Positions 13,777-22,289 of a DNA stretch of 36,031 bases are shown here, in pieces; positions within the stretch are counted from its first letter, which is position 1; the number at the start of each line of letters is the position of its first letter. The notes under the pieces are model-generated. The model saw only the letters and a program-made list of their open reading frames with translations, had not been told where the DNA came from and did no database searches. Source of the stretch: a virus; the IMG/VR virus record IMGVR_UViG_3300048928_000675, positions 1 through 36,031 of that record, one strand, 5' to 3'. The translations under genes and the position numbers were made by a program.

Positions 13777-13983
13777 CTATTGTGATGCCAAAAGACATTT
13801 TAAAGCATGCAGTCTATCAATGAATGGCTGAATAAGTTTGCTGTTTGGATTGTTTTTTATCACACTAAAATGACTTCTTACAAAATCCTGCACATTATTA
13901 ATGGTGGTTCCCTGGTATAGCAGTATTGGTCCTTCCGGTAGTTTCGCGTTAGCAAACCAATTATCAAGTTCTTGTATTGTCAT
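13777..13983 (-). CDS. DUF6965-like small protein
   Basis: A 68-residue protein on the minus strand: MTIQELDNWFANAKLPEGPILLYQGT, then VQDFVRSHFSVIKNNPNSK and FIDRLHALKCLL. This order (TI-x-EL, LP, G-T-x-I, F-v-x-SH, Np, RL) fits the small family I recall as DUF6965, common in Bacteroidota and their phages, with no known function. The end of the gene touches the end of the MazG-like gene (13776/13777), so the two are convergent. The name of the family is from memory and not searched. Confidence 0.6.
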   Translation of the reverse strand: MTIQELDNWFANAKLPEGPILLYQGTTINNVQDFVRSHFSVIKNNPNSKLIQPFIDRLHALKCLLASQ

Positions 13984-14014
13984 GATTTAGCGTTTTATAT
14001 CTTTGGTGTCATAT

Positions 14015-14710
14015 TTAATAAACGTATAGATATTTATTTACATAAAAATGGTCATTCCAAAATTGGTCATCAAAAGGGTCTGTTTTTTTTGAAATAAACA
14101 CAGGTATCGATTCTGCTTTGGTTGCATCATAAAGCCTCTTGCTGATTAAATACTTTTGAGTATTTTCGTCCCAACGGATATAGTAGCAATGTAGGATAGT
14201 CATATTTCTCGCACCTACTTTGAAGGTTATAAAGTGTTCGTTTTTATTTAACAATACAAGGACAGGGAGATTGACTTTATTATTTTGAGATAAATTAAAG
14301 ATTGCTTGATTGGGTTCTGCACGATTCCACTCTCCAGGGCGGTATATCACTTTATCACCATCAACTTTAGGTCTATAAGTATCTTGTCGGAGATAGTTGT
14401 TACATAATATGTTTATATCTATTATTGGATAAGGCGTAGTGTTTTCTAGTATGAATGTCATCCTATTCATATCTATGTATTGGGGCACAACAGAGGGCCA
14501 TCCATAACCCTCAATTTTTTTAATAGTTTCTTTTTGTAGAAGCTCTGAATTTCCTTGTTTAGTTAGCACCTCTTTTGTTAAATTTTCGTTTTTCCTTGCA
14601 GAAGCTTCCGCTCCATAATATTGATAAAAAGCGATGCCAGTGCTTAATACGCCAACTATCAAAATAAAAATTCCAGGTCCTGGCTTTTGCCAAACAATAT
14701 CCCATTCCAT
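14015..14710 (-). CDS. Membrane-anchored hypothetical protein (cargo)
   Basis: A 231-residue protein with one N-terminal transmembrane helix (about residues 12-31, GIFILIVGVLSTGIAFYQYY) and then a short charged helix and a C-terminal domain of about 150 residues with strand-like segments (MTFILENTTPYPIIDINI, HFITFKVGARNMTILHCYYIRW). No known domain. It lies on the opposite strand to the late genes and follows nothing closely, so it probably has its own promoter and is expressed in the lysogen. A role in phage exclusion or host envelope change is a guess from that context. Confidence 0.6.
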   Translation of the reverse strand: MEWDIVWQKPGPGIFILIVGVLSTGIAFYQYYGAEASARKNENLTKEVLTKQGNSELLQKETIKKIEGYGWPSVVPQYIDMNRMTFILENTTPYPIIDINILCNNYLRQDTYRPKVDGDKVIYRPGEWNRAEPNQAIFNLSQNNKVNLPVLVLLNKNEHFITFKVGARNMTILHCYYIRWDENTQKYLISKRLYDATKAESIPVFISKKTDPFDDQFWNDHFYVNKYLYVY

Positions 14711-15008
14711 GGTATTGTGGTTTTTAGGTTAATAGGACGAAGTTAACAATAAACTAATAGTGTAGCATAATTAGCTTATAATATTCTTTTTTTTGCATCA
14801 ACATAGATATGGATGTATAGATAATATATGGTGCTTATATGCTATCTGATAATCCGAAAGTTTAAAGACTTAAAATTGATTTAATAAATTTTAGTTTGAT
14901 GCTTATTATGAAATCGTTTAAATATCCAATAGGTAATGCTTGTTAAGTAAATTGTAAATAATTGATTGTCATACTTTAATTTTTTAAATTTAATAAAAAC
15001 AATTAGTT
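14711..15008. promoter_or_regulatory. Divergent AT-rich intergenic region with a candidate plus-strand promoter
   Basis: This 298-base gap separates the minus-strand membrane protein from the plus-strand gene at 15009. No gene is seen. A loose Bacteroidota-type promoter may serve 15009: TTG at 14952-14954 and, 17 bases later, TACTTTAA at 14972-14979 (consensus TAnnTTTG). Both elements are imperfect. Confidence 0.3.
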
Positions 15009-15434
15009 ATGAGACGATTCCTGGTTCTGTTTAAGTATCTGGATCATTTAGTAATTCCGGATGAAAAAGATAATAGAAATGAGGTTGTGATTAATCAGGT
15101 TATTTCTAAGCTGCGTGAAGGTGTTGTGGCTTTAGAAAATTATGATGAAATTCACGATTTGGAAATTGATAATGAGAATGACAATCAAACTCCTGTAATT
15201 GAAAATGCTACTATTTTTGAAATAAGGTTACTTATGGATGATGAAATTGTAGACTTCCATGATGGTGGTGAAGATGTATATTATTATGTCCTGGAAGATC
15301 TTGAATTGAATAAACCCGAAATTACCTATATTTATACTGCCGGTGATCTGCCATTAATGAAAACAGTAATTGGCATAGATATAAATTACCCGGTAGTTCC
15401 TAACGATAATTTGTTACCCAATGATTTACTATAA
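15009..15434 (+). CDS. Hypothetical protein, cargo block
   Basis: A 141-residue acidic protein (many Asp, Glu, Asn) with an N-terminal RFLVLFKYLDHLVIPDEKD and a strand-like middle (ATIFEIRLLMDDEIVDF). It has no signal peptide or known domain. Its end overlaps the next gene by 14 bases, so the two are coupled and probably work together. They have their own intergenic region upstream and are flanked by minus-strand genes on both sides, so they form a separate transcription unit. Confidence 0.55.
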   Translation: MRRFLVLFKYLDHLVIPDEKDNRNEVVINQVISKLREGVVALENYDEIHDLEIDNENDNQTPVIENATIFEIRLLMDDEIVDFHDGGEDVYYYVLEDLELNKPEITYIYTAGDLPLMKTVIGIDINYPVVPNDNLLPNDLL

Positions 15435-15777
15435 CGTATTAACCCCTATACCTGGCGGTAAAGAATTAAAATTTGTGAAAGGCCACCTACCGGATAACTT
15501 TCCTAACATCGGTGAAATAATGGTCCCTGCGGATACGGAATTGATTATTGCCCCAAAACCCTTTGTGCTGGATGATGAATTGCATGCAAAATTATCTAAA
15601 GGAAAAGAATATACAACTTATATCCTTACAAGTATAAATGTACCGGATGAAATTACGCCTGATACGCCTGCCTTTTTTGAGGAAGTTTTGGCGGTTATTG
15701 ATCGTGGTAATGTAGCTACTTTAAAAGAATCAGTATTTAATTACCAAATAGTACAACTGGAATTTTACGATTTTTAA
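15421..15777 (+). CDS. Hypothetical protein, partner of the 15009 gene
   Basis: A 118-residue protein starting MIYYNVLTPIPGGKELKFVKGHLPDNFPNIGEIMVP, rich in Pro and beta-branched residues, so probably beta-sheet. No recognised family. It overlaps the previous gene by 14 bases. Its stop (15775-15777) touches the stop of the convergent SRAP gene (15778). A short perfect palindrome AATTACC-T-GGTAATT at 15776-15790 spans this junction; its loop is too short for a normal terminator. Confidence 0.55.
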   Translation: MIYYNVLTPIPGGKELKFVKGHLPDNFPNIGEIMVPADTELIIAPKPFVLDDELHAKLSKGKEYTTYILTSINVPDEITPDTPAFFEEVLAVIDRGNVATLKESVFNYQIVQLEFYDF

Positions 15778-16404
15778 TTACCTGGTAATTGGTACTGCTT
15801 TTAGCTCGATCTCGCTGCGGTTCTTATAAGGTTCTAACTTTTCGTTGTTTAACCACAATTTTTGTTCGTCTATTGTCATAACTACAGGCATTCGCTTTGC
15901 TGAATTATGGATTTCTGCCATTAGTGTATTGGCTTCGGTGGTAAGGATCGTAAAAGTTGGTTCGTTATTAACCATTGAGTAAATACCTGCCATTGCAAAC
16001 GGATCACCTGAAGGAAGCGAAATCTCATAAGGTTGTTTATCTACTTTTGTGCCGGTTGTGAGTACATGCTTGTATTCAATAAAACTTTGTGCTAGTATCA
16101 AACATCTGTTATCAACATTCGATTTATAGGAGTTTAATGTTTCTACGGTTTCAATTTTGGCATTTAGCGTGTTGGCTTTTTTAAAGAATTCCTTTCGATC
16201 TTGTTTAGCTGCCCAATATGGAATAAGTCCCCAATATCCTGAAGTAATTATATTTGGATTCTTATCGATAATGATTGCCGCATGTGGGTGATCGAAGCCA
16301 AATAGTTTTACTCCTTCAGTAAATTCAAAAGCAGCATCTAAATCTGCACTGAATAGATCAACCATCTTTTTTTTACTAGCCGGTGCTTTGTAGGTGTAAC
16401 ACAT
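15778..16404 (-). CDS. SRAP / HMCES-YedK family abasic-site protein
   Basis: A 208-residue SOS-response-associated peptidase family protein. All key residues are present at the right spacing: Cys2 (exposed after Met removal), the N-A-K-x-E motif (Asn81, Glu85), Glu110 in CLILAQSFIEYK and His166 in AEIHN-x-A-x-RMPV. In YedK the equivalents are Cys2, Asn75, Glu105 and His160. Known relatives form a thiazolidine crosslink to abasic sites in single-stranded DNA and protect them. It is the last gene of the umuD-umuC operon, 1 base after umuC, so it is expected to be induced together with the translesion polymerase when DNA is damaged. Confidence 0.92.
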   Translation of the reverse strand: MCYTYKAPASKKKMVDLFSADLDAAFEFTEGVKLFGFDHPHAAIIIDKNPNIITSGYWGLIPYWAAKQDRKEFFKKANTLNAKIETVETLNSYKSNVDNRCLILAQSFIEYKHVLTTGTKVDKQPYEISLPSGDPFAMAGIYSMVNNEPTFTILTTEANTLMAEIHNSAKRMPVVMTIDEQKLWLNNEKLEPYKNRSEIELKAVPITR

Positions 16405-16405
16405 A

Positions 16406-17671
16406 TCATAGACAGTTTACAGTTATTATATCTTTCGGGTTGGTAGTGTAACATGGTGATAGCCTTTCCTGCTTCATTTTCCATTTACGATCTAAAGCCA
16501 TCCCTCCAAATTTTACAACGTCTTTTCCGGTGCTCCTGTTTACCGAATCAATTACTTTCATGAGGTCCTGGTGTTTGGGGTTCTCCCCTTTAAACAGGTT
16601 CATTTGGTAATTTTCGGCTGGTGTGATGTTCATTACTATTACCCCTGCTTTTTTATAATGGTACCCGGGCCTGTATATCCTATCTAGTCCCATGTGAGCA
16701 ATACGGATAACTTCCATAGTGGAATTGGTAGGGAATTCAACCGGGAACATGATCGATGGGTTATAAGGTGGTAAATCGGTACGGAACCGGTTTGTTTGCA
16801 GGAACACACACACCATTCGTGTATGGCTTCCTTCTTTACGAAGCTTTTCCGCAACTGTTCCGGCAAAGGTGGCTAATCTTTCTTTTAGTAGGTCTTTATC
16901 CGATATCATCCCTTCAAAACTTCGTGTGCATGCTATGTTTTGCTTCGGTTTGATCTCTTCAAAACCGATGGACGGTTTATTTTCAAGATCGTGTTTTAAT
17001 CGTAAGCCTACAACGCTCATGTTTTTACGTACCCATTCATCCGGAAGCTGTGTAAAATCGTAAGCCGTAAAAACTTTAATAGCATTCAATCGTTTTGCAT
17101 GCTGGCGGCCAATACCCCAAACGTCCTCCACTTTAAGCCATTTTAAAGCTTTGACACGTTTCTCTTCAGAGTCCATAACATAAACGTTATTCCAATGCTT
17201 ATGATATTTTTTTGCAATCCGGTTGGCTACTTTGGCCAGTGCCTTTGTCGGTGCAAATCCGATACTGACGGGAATACCGGTACCTCTTAAAATTCGCTTG
17301 TGTATGGTTATGCCGTACTGGTAAAGATCAAAATATGTATCGAATCCCTCAAACTTCATGAAAGCTTCATCAATAGAGTAAATTTCTATATCCGGGGTGT
17401 ATTCACCTAGTATAGTCATTACCCTGCTGCTCATATCTCCGTAAAGCGGATAGTTGGAAGAAAATACTTTTATATCGTGCTCCTCGAATAAATGTTTGTA
17501 TTCAAATGCAGGTGCTCCCATTGGCACGCCTAATGCTTTTGCTTCGTTGCTACGTGCAATTACGCATCCGTCATTGTTAGATAATACAACAACAGGTTTT
17601 TCCCTAAGCAGCGGATTAAAAACCCGTTCGCAGGATGCATAAAAATTGTTGCAGTCAACTAAAGCGTACAT
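16406..17671 (-). CDS. umuC: Translesion DNA polymerase V catalytic subunit UmuC
   Basis: A 421-residue Y-family polymerase. The N-terminus [17 protein letters not shown] has the catalytic Asp6, and the second catalytic pair lies in YSIDEAF. The [17 protein letters not shown] segment is typical of UmuC. The helix-hairpin region around [13 protein letters not shown] and a little-finger domain follow. The C-terminus carries QMNLF (356-360), a beta-clamp binding motif, and then the UmuC-specific tail ending [11 protein letters not shown]. It copies damaged DNA with low fidelity, in complex with cleaved UmuD. It is 2 bases after umuD and 1 base before the SRAP gene, so they form one operon. The full set of domains argues that it is functional. 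Confidence 0.97.
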   Translation of the reverse strand: MYALVDCNNFYASCERVFNPLLREKPVVVLSNNDGCVIARSNEAKALGVPMGAPAFEYKHLFEEHDIKVFSSNYPLYGDMSSRVMTILGEYTPDIEIYSIDEAFMKFEGFDTYFDLYQYGITIHKRILRGTGIPVSIGFAPTKALAKVANRIAKKYHKHWNNVYVMDSEEKRVKALKWLKVEDVWGIGRQHAKRLNAIKVFTAYDFTQLPDEWVRKNMSVVGLRLKHDLENKPSIGFEEIKPKQNIACTRSFEGMISDKDLLKERLATFAGTVAEKLRKEGSHTRMVCVFLQTNRFRTDLPPYNPSIMFPVEFPTNSTMEVIRIAHMGLDRIYRPGYHYKKAGVIVMNITPAENYQMNLFKGENPKHQDLMKVIDSVNRSTGKDVVKFGGMALDRKWKMKQERLSPCYTTNPKDIITVNCL

Positions 17672-17673
17672 AG

Positions 17674-18132
17674 CTAAAAGTCTTTTATAACATGGATCAC
17701 TCTACCCCAAATAAGAAAGCTTTCGTTTTCTTCCGTAACCTTGATAGGCTGGTACGCTTCGTTTTCGGCTACAAGCCAAATTGTTTTTGTTTTCTTTTCT
17801 ATCTGTACCCTCTTAACTGTAAATTCCCCGTCAATAAAGCAAACGAATATCTTACCGTCTTCCGGTGCCAGTGAGCGATCTATTACAAGGGTATCACCGT
17901 CATGTATACCCACATCTTTCATGGAATTTCCTTTTACTTTGGCATAAAACGTCTCTGATGGGTGTTTAACCAGGATACGGTTAAGGTCAATCTTTTCTCC
18001 CATGAAATCCTGTGCAGGTGAAGGAAACCCCGCGCTGATGCCGCCGGATATAAAAGGTATTTCTAATTCTGTAGACACTTCAGGTATAAAGAATTGGAAC
18101 TTTCCGTTAGGATCAATATTTATCACTTTCAT
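17674..18132 (-). CDS. umuD: UmuD-like LexA-type self-cleaving protein
   Basis: A 152-residue S24-family protein without a DNA-binding domain. The catalytic Ser70 lies in VKGNSM and Lys107 in FTVKRV; the predicted self-cleavage bond is Ala34-Gly35 in [13 protein letters not shown]. RecA-triggered cleavage would give the active form that joins UmuC. It heads a three-gene minus-strand operon. Its start is 64 bases from the inverted repeat at 18196-18211 and 70 bases from the late-promoter element, so the 139-base gap to the portal must hold both the SOS promoter and the late promoter. No known LexA box could be identified. Confidence 0.94.
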   Translation of the reverse strand: MKVINIDPNGKFQFFIPEVSTELEIPFISGGISAGFPSPAQDFMGEKIDLNRILVKHPSETFYAKVKGNSMKDVGIHDGDTLVIDRSLAPEDGKIFVCFIDGEFTVKRVQIEKKTKTIWLVAENEAYQPIKVTEENESFLIWGRVIHVIKDF

Positions 18133-18195
18133 AACTCAATAATTCATGTATCAAAGCTATTCCAAAATCACATAAGAAAAAAATTAATTAAACAT

Positions 18196-18211
18196 TTTCG
18201 TAAAAACGAAA
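18196..18211. promoter_or_regulatory. Inverted repeat between umuD and portal
   Basis: TTTCGT (18196-18201), four A, then ACGAAA (18206-18211) make a perfect 6-bp dyad that overlaps the left end of the 32-bp late-promoter element. At the second copy of that element the left arm is imperfect (TTTGTT), so this dyad may be specific to the divergent umuD/portal control region, for example an SOS operator. Confidence 0.35.
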
Positions 18212-18251
18212 CAATGTTTCACCTCTACGGAAAACACCAAAAGTACTTTTA
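18202..18251 (+). promoter_or_regulatory. Phage late promoter, copy 1 (before portal)
   Basis: A 32-base block (18202-18233) with the dyad GAAAC-AAT-GTTTC (18208-18220), followed by ACCTCTACGGAAA, is repeated 31/32 at 24755-24786. In both places TACTTTTA, close to the Bacteroidota -7 consensus TAnnTTTG, follows the dyad by exactly 23 bases, here at 18244-18251. The portal ATG (18272) is 20 bases further on. Conserved block, spacing and distance to a start codon all point to a promoter. No normal -33 TTTG is present, so an activator bound at the dyad may be needed. Confidence 0.75.
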
Positions 18252-18271
18252 CCCTATTAATAAGTTTGGGT

Positions 18272-19504
18272 ATGAATGTAATAGACCGTGCTTTTTCCGA
18301 TATGCTATCCTCAAAGCGTTCTGCTGATGAAGGTGCCGCAAAGAGTGGGAATTTATTTTCCGACTTATATGCCTTTGGTGGTGTAAAAGGATCTCGTGCG
18401 GTCAATTACAAGCAATCCCTAAAGCTAAGTGCGGTTTACAATGCTGTAGATATTAAGAGCGATGCCCTGGGTGTTGTTCCTTTTTGTGTTTATCAAAAGA
18501 CAGATGAAGGTCGCGAAAGATTAAAGGATCATCCTGTAGACTGGATGCTGAACCAGGAGCCGGATGGTGAAGATGGATATCTTACACCTTTCCATTTTAA
18601 AAAGCTAAAAGGGATTTCTTTAATGCTTCGAGGCAACTGCCTTTTTAAGATCATTGGAAGAAATAACGGTGTAGCGTATGTAAAATACATTGCCTGGGAT
18701 GATGTTTACGATATTAAAAAAGTAGATGGAAGACTGGTATATCAGGTAAAAGGTGAAACGCTTCTTTCTTCTGAAGTACTGCATTATAAAATATTCAGTT
18801 TTGATGGTATATGTGGTATTTCAGTTATTACTTACGCCTGTCTAAATCTGAATACAGGATTGGAAGTTCAGGAATTTAGTTATACCAACTTCCAGAATAA
18901 AGGTGTTAGACAGGGTGTTATAGAAACAGATAAGCAGTTAACCCAGGATGATGCTAAAGGAAAGATTAAAACGGCATGGAATTCTGCAATGCAACAGAAA
19001 TCTCCCGACCGCATTGTGGTACTGGATGATGGTTTTAAATTCAAATCAATCACAATAACCCCACAGGAAGCACAATTAATCGAATCTGCACGATTCAATA
19101 TTGAAGATATCGCACGATGGTTCAATGTGCCATTATACAAACTAAAATCCCTTACACAAAGTACAAATAATAACGTGGAGCAAATGGCTATTGACTGGCT
19201 TGTAGATAGCGTGCAGCCCCTAGTAACGAGCGTGGAACAGGAAAGTGCTAAAAAGCTTTTAAGTCGGGCGGAACGTAAAAGCGGCCGATACATTAAAGGC
19301 AATATGAATGTACTGCTTCGCGCCGATACTAAATCACGAGGTGAGTTCTATTCTAAAATGGTTAATAACGGCATACTAACGCCTAATGAGATAAGGGAAA
19401 TGGAAGAACGTAATAAAAAAGATGGTGGTGATGAATTACGTTTCCCGGTAAACACACAAACACAGACTCAAATTGATGCTAAAATAGAAGAAAATGAGCA
19501 GTAA
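18272..19504 (+). CDS. Portal protein, HK97 family
   Basis: A 410-residue protein; ATG 18272 is chosen over a TTG two codons earlier. Motifs of the HK97 portal family appear in order: SAVYNAVDIKSDALGVVPF, DHPVDWMLNQEPD, LRGNCLFKIIGRN, HYKIFSFDGICGISVI, GVRQGVIETDKQLTQDDAK, the IEDIARWFNVPLYKL motif and a C-terminal segment PNEIREMEERN. Twelve copies form the ring through which DNA enters the head and to which the tail joins. The gene follows a phage-specific promoter and overlaps the protease gene by 11 bases. Confidence 0.94.
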   Translation: MNVIDRAFSDMLSSKRSADEGAAKSGNLFSDLYAFGGVKGSRAVNYKQSLKLSAVYNAVDIKSDALGVVPFCVYQKTDEGRERLKDHPVDWMLNQEPDGEDGYLTPFHFKKLKGISLMLRGNCLFKIIGRNNGVAYVKYIAWDDVYDIKKVDGRLVYQVKGETLLSSEVLHYKIFSFDGICGISVITYACLNLNTGLEVQEFSYTNFQNKGVRQGVIETDKQLTQDDAKGKIKTAWNSAMQQKSPDRIVVLDDGFKFKSITITPQEAQLIESARFNIEDIARWFNVPLYKLKSLTQSTNNNVEQMAIDWLVDSVQPLVTSVEQESAKKLLSRAERKSGRYIKGNMNVLLRADTKSRGEFYSKMVNNGILTPNEIREMEERNKKDGGDELRFPVNTQTQTQIDAKIEENEQ

Positions 19505-20123
19505 AGATTACATAAAAAGTATAGACGGTGCAGAACGCCGCTATGCAGTATCGGATATGCGCGTAGAAAAACGTGCCGATAGTGAAGGAAAAGAAAATTT
19601 TACCGTAGAGGGTTACGCTGCATTATTTGAAAAGCCTACCGTTATTGGAGGATGGTTTGAAGAAGTAGTTGAAAAAGGCTTTTTCGATGATGTCCTTAGT
19701 GACGATATCCGTTGCCTGTTTAATCATGATGCAAACCAAATTTTAGCGCGCTGTTATAAAGGTAAGGGTACGCTTGAAGTAGGGATTGATGAAAAAGGTT
19801 TATGGTATCGTTTTATAACTCCTGACAGACAGTATGCACTGGATTTGGCAGATGCTATTGATAAAGGTGATGTTTCGGAGTCTTCATTTTCTTTTGTACC
19901 TAAAGAAGAAGAATGGGTAAAAAGAGAAGGTAAAATGGATCTGAGGAGGCTAATAAAATGTAAAATATTATATGATGTATCACCGGTAACTTTTGCGGCA
20001 TATCCTGATACTACAGTGGCGAAAAGAAGCCGTGATGCATTCATGGAAATAAGGGAAAATATTCCTAACGATAAAGAGCTCTCTTTAATGGAAGCGCAGT
20101 TAATTATTAATCAAAATTTGTAA
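19494..20123 (+). CDS. Prohead maturation protease (HK97 family, S78-like)
   Basis: A 209-residue serine protease of the herpes/HK97 assemblin type. The catalytic His78 is in CLFNHDANQ and Ser131 in GDVSESSFSF; the strand VEGYAALFEKP and RFITPDRQYALDLADAI complete the pattern. It removes the scaffold-like N-terminal part of the capsid protein during head maturation. The start overlaps the portal end and the stop is 6 bases before the capsid gene. This portal-protease-capsid order is the standard HK97 layout. Confidence 0.93.
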   Translation: MSSKDYIKSIDGAERRYAVSDMRVEKRADSEGKENFTVEGYAALFEKPTVIGGWFEEVVEKGFFDDVLSDDIRCLFNHDANQILARCYKGKGTLEVGIDEKGLWYRFITPDRQYALDLADAIDKGDVSESSFSFVPKEEEWVKREGKMDLRRLIKCKILYDVSPVTFAAYPDTTVAKRSRDAFMEIRENIPNDKELSLMEAQLIINQNL

Positions 20124-20129
20124 ACAGAC

Positions 20130-21449
20130 ATGAAAAAGTCGTTTGAATTTATCAAAGAAAGAGCCGCGTTAATAGAGGCTCAAAAAAGGCTGCATGAAGC
20201 AGCTGAAAAAGAAACACGTTCCTTGAATGAAGCTGAAACAAAAGAGTTTCGCGATATGCAGGGGCAAATTGAAGCGCTCAACGAAAAAATTAAGGATGCC
20301 GAGGCGTACGAAGCAAACTTGAGAATGATGGCGCAAACAGCACCTTCGGTTCTTACTACTGTTAATGGTGAAGAAAGAGAACTGGATAAAATGAAGGAAG
20401 GGTATTCACTGTATAAAGCTATGCGTTCGCAGATGCAGAATGGTGAAAAGCTTAGCGGTGTAGAATTGGAATTCCATCAGGAAGCTGAAAAACGCGCTAA
20501 AGTTGCCGGTGTTAGTTTGGGTGGTTTGGCTATCCCGACTTTTGACAGGCGTTCTGAAAAAAGAGCCGATGGCCAAACCGTTACTCAGGATTCAGGTGCT
20601 TACGGTGGCAACCTTGTTGCTACAGAGCAAAGGCCGATCATTGAAATGCTAAGGCCAAAGCCAGTTTTAGAAATGATGGGTGCAACGTTTTTAACAGGGT
20701 TACAGGGCAATCTTAAGTTCCCGGTAAATAACGGTGGTATTGCTGCAACCTGGGAAGGTGAAGTAGATACAGTGCCGAATTCTAAAAACGCTTACGGCAG
20801 CAAAACAATGACGCCAAAACGTTTATCTGCTTCTGTACTGATCTCTTTGCAGAATATCATGCAGTCTGTTATTGATCTTGAAAAATACACGATCGATGAT
20901 ATTAATAACGTCATAGCACTTGCTATTGATACTGCGGGTATTAACGGTACCGGTACTAACGATCAGCCTACGGGTATATTGAATGTTAGTGGTACTAACC
21001 CAATTGTTGGTGGTGCGAATGGTGCGGCACCTACTTGGGCGAATGTGGTGCAGATGGAATCAAGTGTATTTATTGAAAATGCAAATGCTGCACGAATGAA
21101 CTACCTGATTAACCCTGTTACAAGAGGTAAGTTAAAAACTACCAAACATGAAGCTGGTGATCTTGGTTATCTGATGGGTACTGATAACACGATTAACGGT
21201 TATGGTGTAGGTACAAGTAACCTTATGCCGTCTAACCTTACTAAAGGTACTGGTACAGGTTTAAGTGCTGCTATTTTTGGTGATTTCAGCCAGTTATACA
21301 TTGGTCAGTGGGGCTTCCTTGATTTGTCTGTAGATGATAAATCACGTAAAAAAGAAGGTTATGTGGAAGTTACCGTAAACACTTTCGTAGATCTTATGAT
21401 CCGTCAGCCAAAAGCATTCTCAATTGTTAAAGACTGGATAACTACATAA
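20130..21449 (+). CDS. Major capsid protein, HK97 fold
   Basis: A 439-residue protein. The first ~70 residues are a charged coiled coil (delta-domain) that serves as built-in scaffold and would be cut by the protease, probably at a site between residues 90 and 150. The shell domain has the usual segments: GGNLVATEQRPIIEMLRPKP, the E-loop area GIAATWEGEVDTVPNSKN, MTPKRLSASVLISLQN, the spine/A-domain AIDTAGINGTGTNDQPTGIL and the late strand GDFSQLYIGQWGFLDL. It is the main head protein and should be the most abundant phage product. The length is normal for the family. Confidence 0.96.
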   Translation: MKKSFEFIKERAALIEAQKRLHEAAEKETRSLNEAETKEFRDMQGQIEALNEKIKDAEAYEANLRMMAQTAPSVLTTVNGEERELDKMKEGYSLYKAMRSQMQNGEKLSGVELEFHQEAEKRAKVAGVSLGGLAIPTFDRRSEKRADGQTVTQDSGAYGGNLVATEQRPIIEMLRPKPVLEMMGATFLTGLQGNLKFPVNNGGIAATWEGEVDTVPNSKNAYGSKTMTPKRLSASVLISLQNIMQSVIDLEKYTIDDINNVIALAIDTAGINGTGTNDQPTGILNVSGTNPIVGGANGAAPTWANVVQMESSVFIENANAARMNYLINPVTRGKLKTTKHEAGDLGYLMGTDNTINGYGVGTSNLMPSNLTKGTGTGLSAAIFGDFSQLYIGQWGFLDLSVDDKSRKKEGYVEVTVNTFVDLMIRQPKAFSIVKDWITT

Positions 21450-21462
21450 TATTAACGATCCT

Positions 21463-21717
21463 ATGAAAAAAGTAAGATTTGTATTGTCACCCACAGGCCA
21501 TTTCGGCCTGGGGTACAATATCGGTGAAGAAGCTGAATTTGAAGATAAGCAGGCTAAAGAACTAATTGAGATGGGTTTTGCTGTTCCGGTTGATGGTGAT
21601 GCTAAACCCACTAAAGAGGAACTTAAAAAAGCAGCTGATCTAACCGTTAACGGTGCTGAAAATGCATCGGATAAAGCGGCGGCTGGTGCTGAAAAAAGAG
21701 ACGGTGTAAAACCTTAA
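21463..21717 (+). CDS. Small head-region protein
   Basis: An 84-residue protein: KVRFVLSPTGHFGLGYNIGEEAEF forms a small beta-rich domain, then DKQAKELIEMGFAVPV, and a long Ala/Lys/Asp-rich C-terminal tail that is likely disordered. Short proteins of this type often follow the capsid gene in Bacteroidota siphophages. It may be a head decoration or accessory protein, but no function is shown. It starts 13 bases after the capsid stop. Confidence 0.6.
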   Translation: MKKVRFVLSPTGHFGLGYNIGEEAEFEDKQAKELIEMGFAVPVDGDAKPTKEELKKAADLTVNGAENASDKAAAGAEKRDGVKP

Positions 21718-21729
21718 TACTATCCAAAG

Positions 21730-22287
21730 GTGATAAAAGATAAAGAAATACTTCCCGGAACAGGAACTGCGGTAACCCTCGAACTTGCTAAAAAGCATTT
21801 AAACATCGAAGCTGATTTTACTGATGATGATGAACTCATTGGTGTTTATATCGATGCAGCGGTGCAGGATGCAGAAAACTATACAGGGCATCCGTTATTC
21901 CAAATCGTGAAAGTATACCTGAATAATTTTTTATTGCCTTTGGTTATACCTGCTTTTGCAGATGCTTCGGTTACTGAAGTTACTTATGCAGTCGATAACG
22001 GTGGTGTAGTGACTTACGAAGTATTGCCGGAAGTAAACTATCAATTATCCAAATTAAATAACAGTGCGGTGGATCTTGTCTTTAAAGGTGATGATCTGCC
22101 TGCGCTGTTACCGGATAATGATAAAGCGGTGATTGTCGAATTGGCTACCTCCTGCCCTTCTAAGGTTAAAGCAGGAATATTACTGCGCATCGGTGATCTG
22201 TATTTAAGACGTGAAGATCGCGCAACTGGTAGTTCGAGTACTGCGGTTTTGGACTTGTGGCGTGACTATAGATCTAACTGGAAATAG
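21730..22287 (+). CDS. Head-tail connector (HK97 gp6-like adaptor)
   Basis: A 185-residue protein that uses a GTG start (21730). The N-terminal part VTLELAKKHLNIEADFTDDDELIGVYIDAAVQDAENYTG is the usual signature of the gp6/gp15 adaptor: a Leu-x2-K-x2-L helix, an acidic DD loop and AA-x3-AE-x2-TG. The C-terminal helix RDYRSNW follows. It forms the ring docked under the portal. It stands between the head genes and the next connector, as in HK97-like phages. Confidence 0.85.
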   Translation: MIKDKEILPGTGTAVTLELAKKHLNIEADFTDDDELIGVYIDAAVQDAENYTGHPLFQIVKVYLNNFLLPLVIPAFADASVTEVTYAVDNGGVVTYEVLPEVNYQLSKLNNSAVDLVFKGDDLPALLPDNDKAVIVELATSCPSKVKAGILLRIGDLYLRREDRATGSSSTAVLDLWRDYRSNWK

Positions 22288-22289
22288 CT

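Noticed and set aside
15776-15790. Palindrome AATTACC-T-GGTAATT as a bidirectional terminator
   Set aside because: The loop would be one base and no T run follows on either strand, so it cannot form a usual terminator hairpin; it lies at the convergent stop codons.
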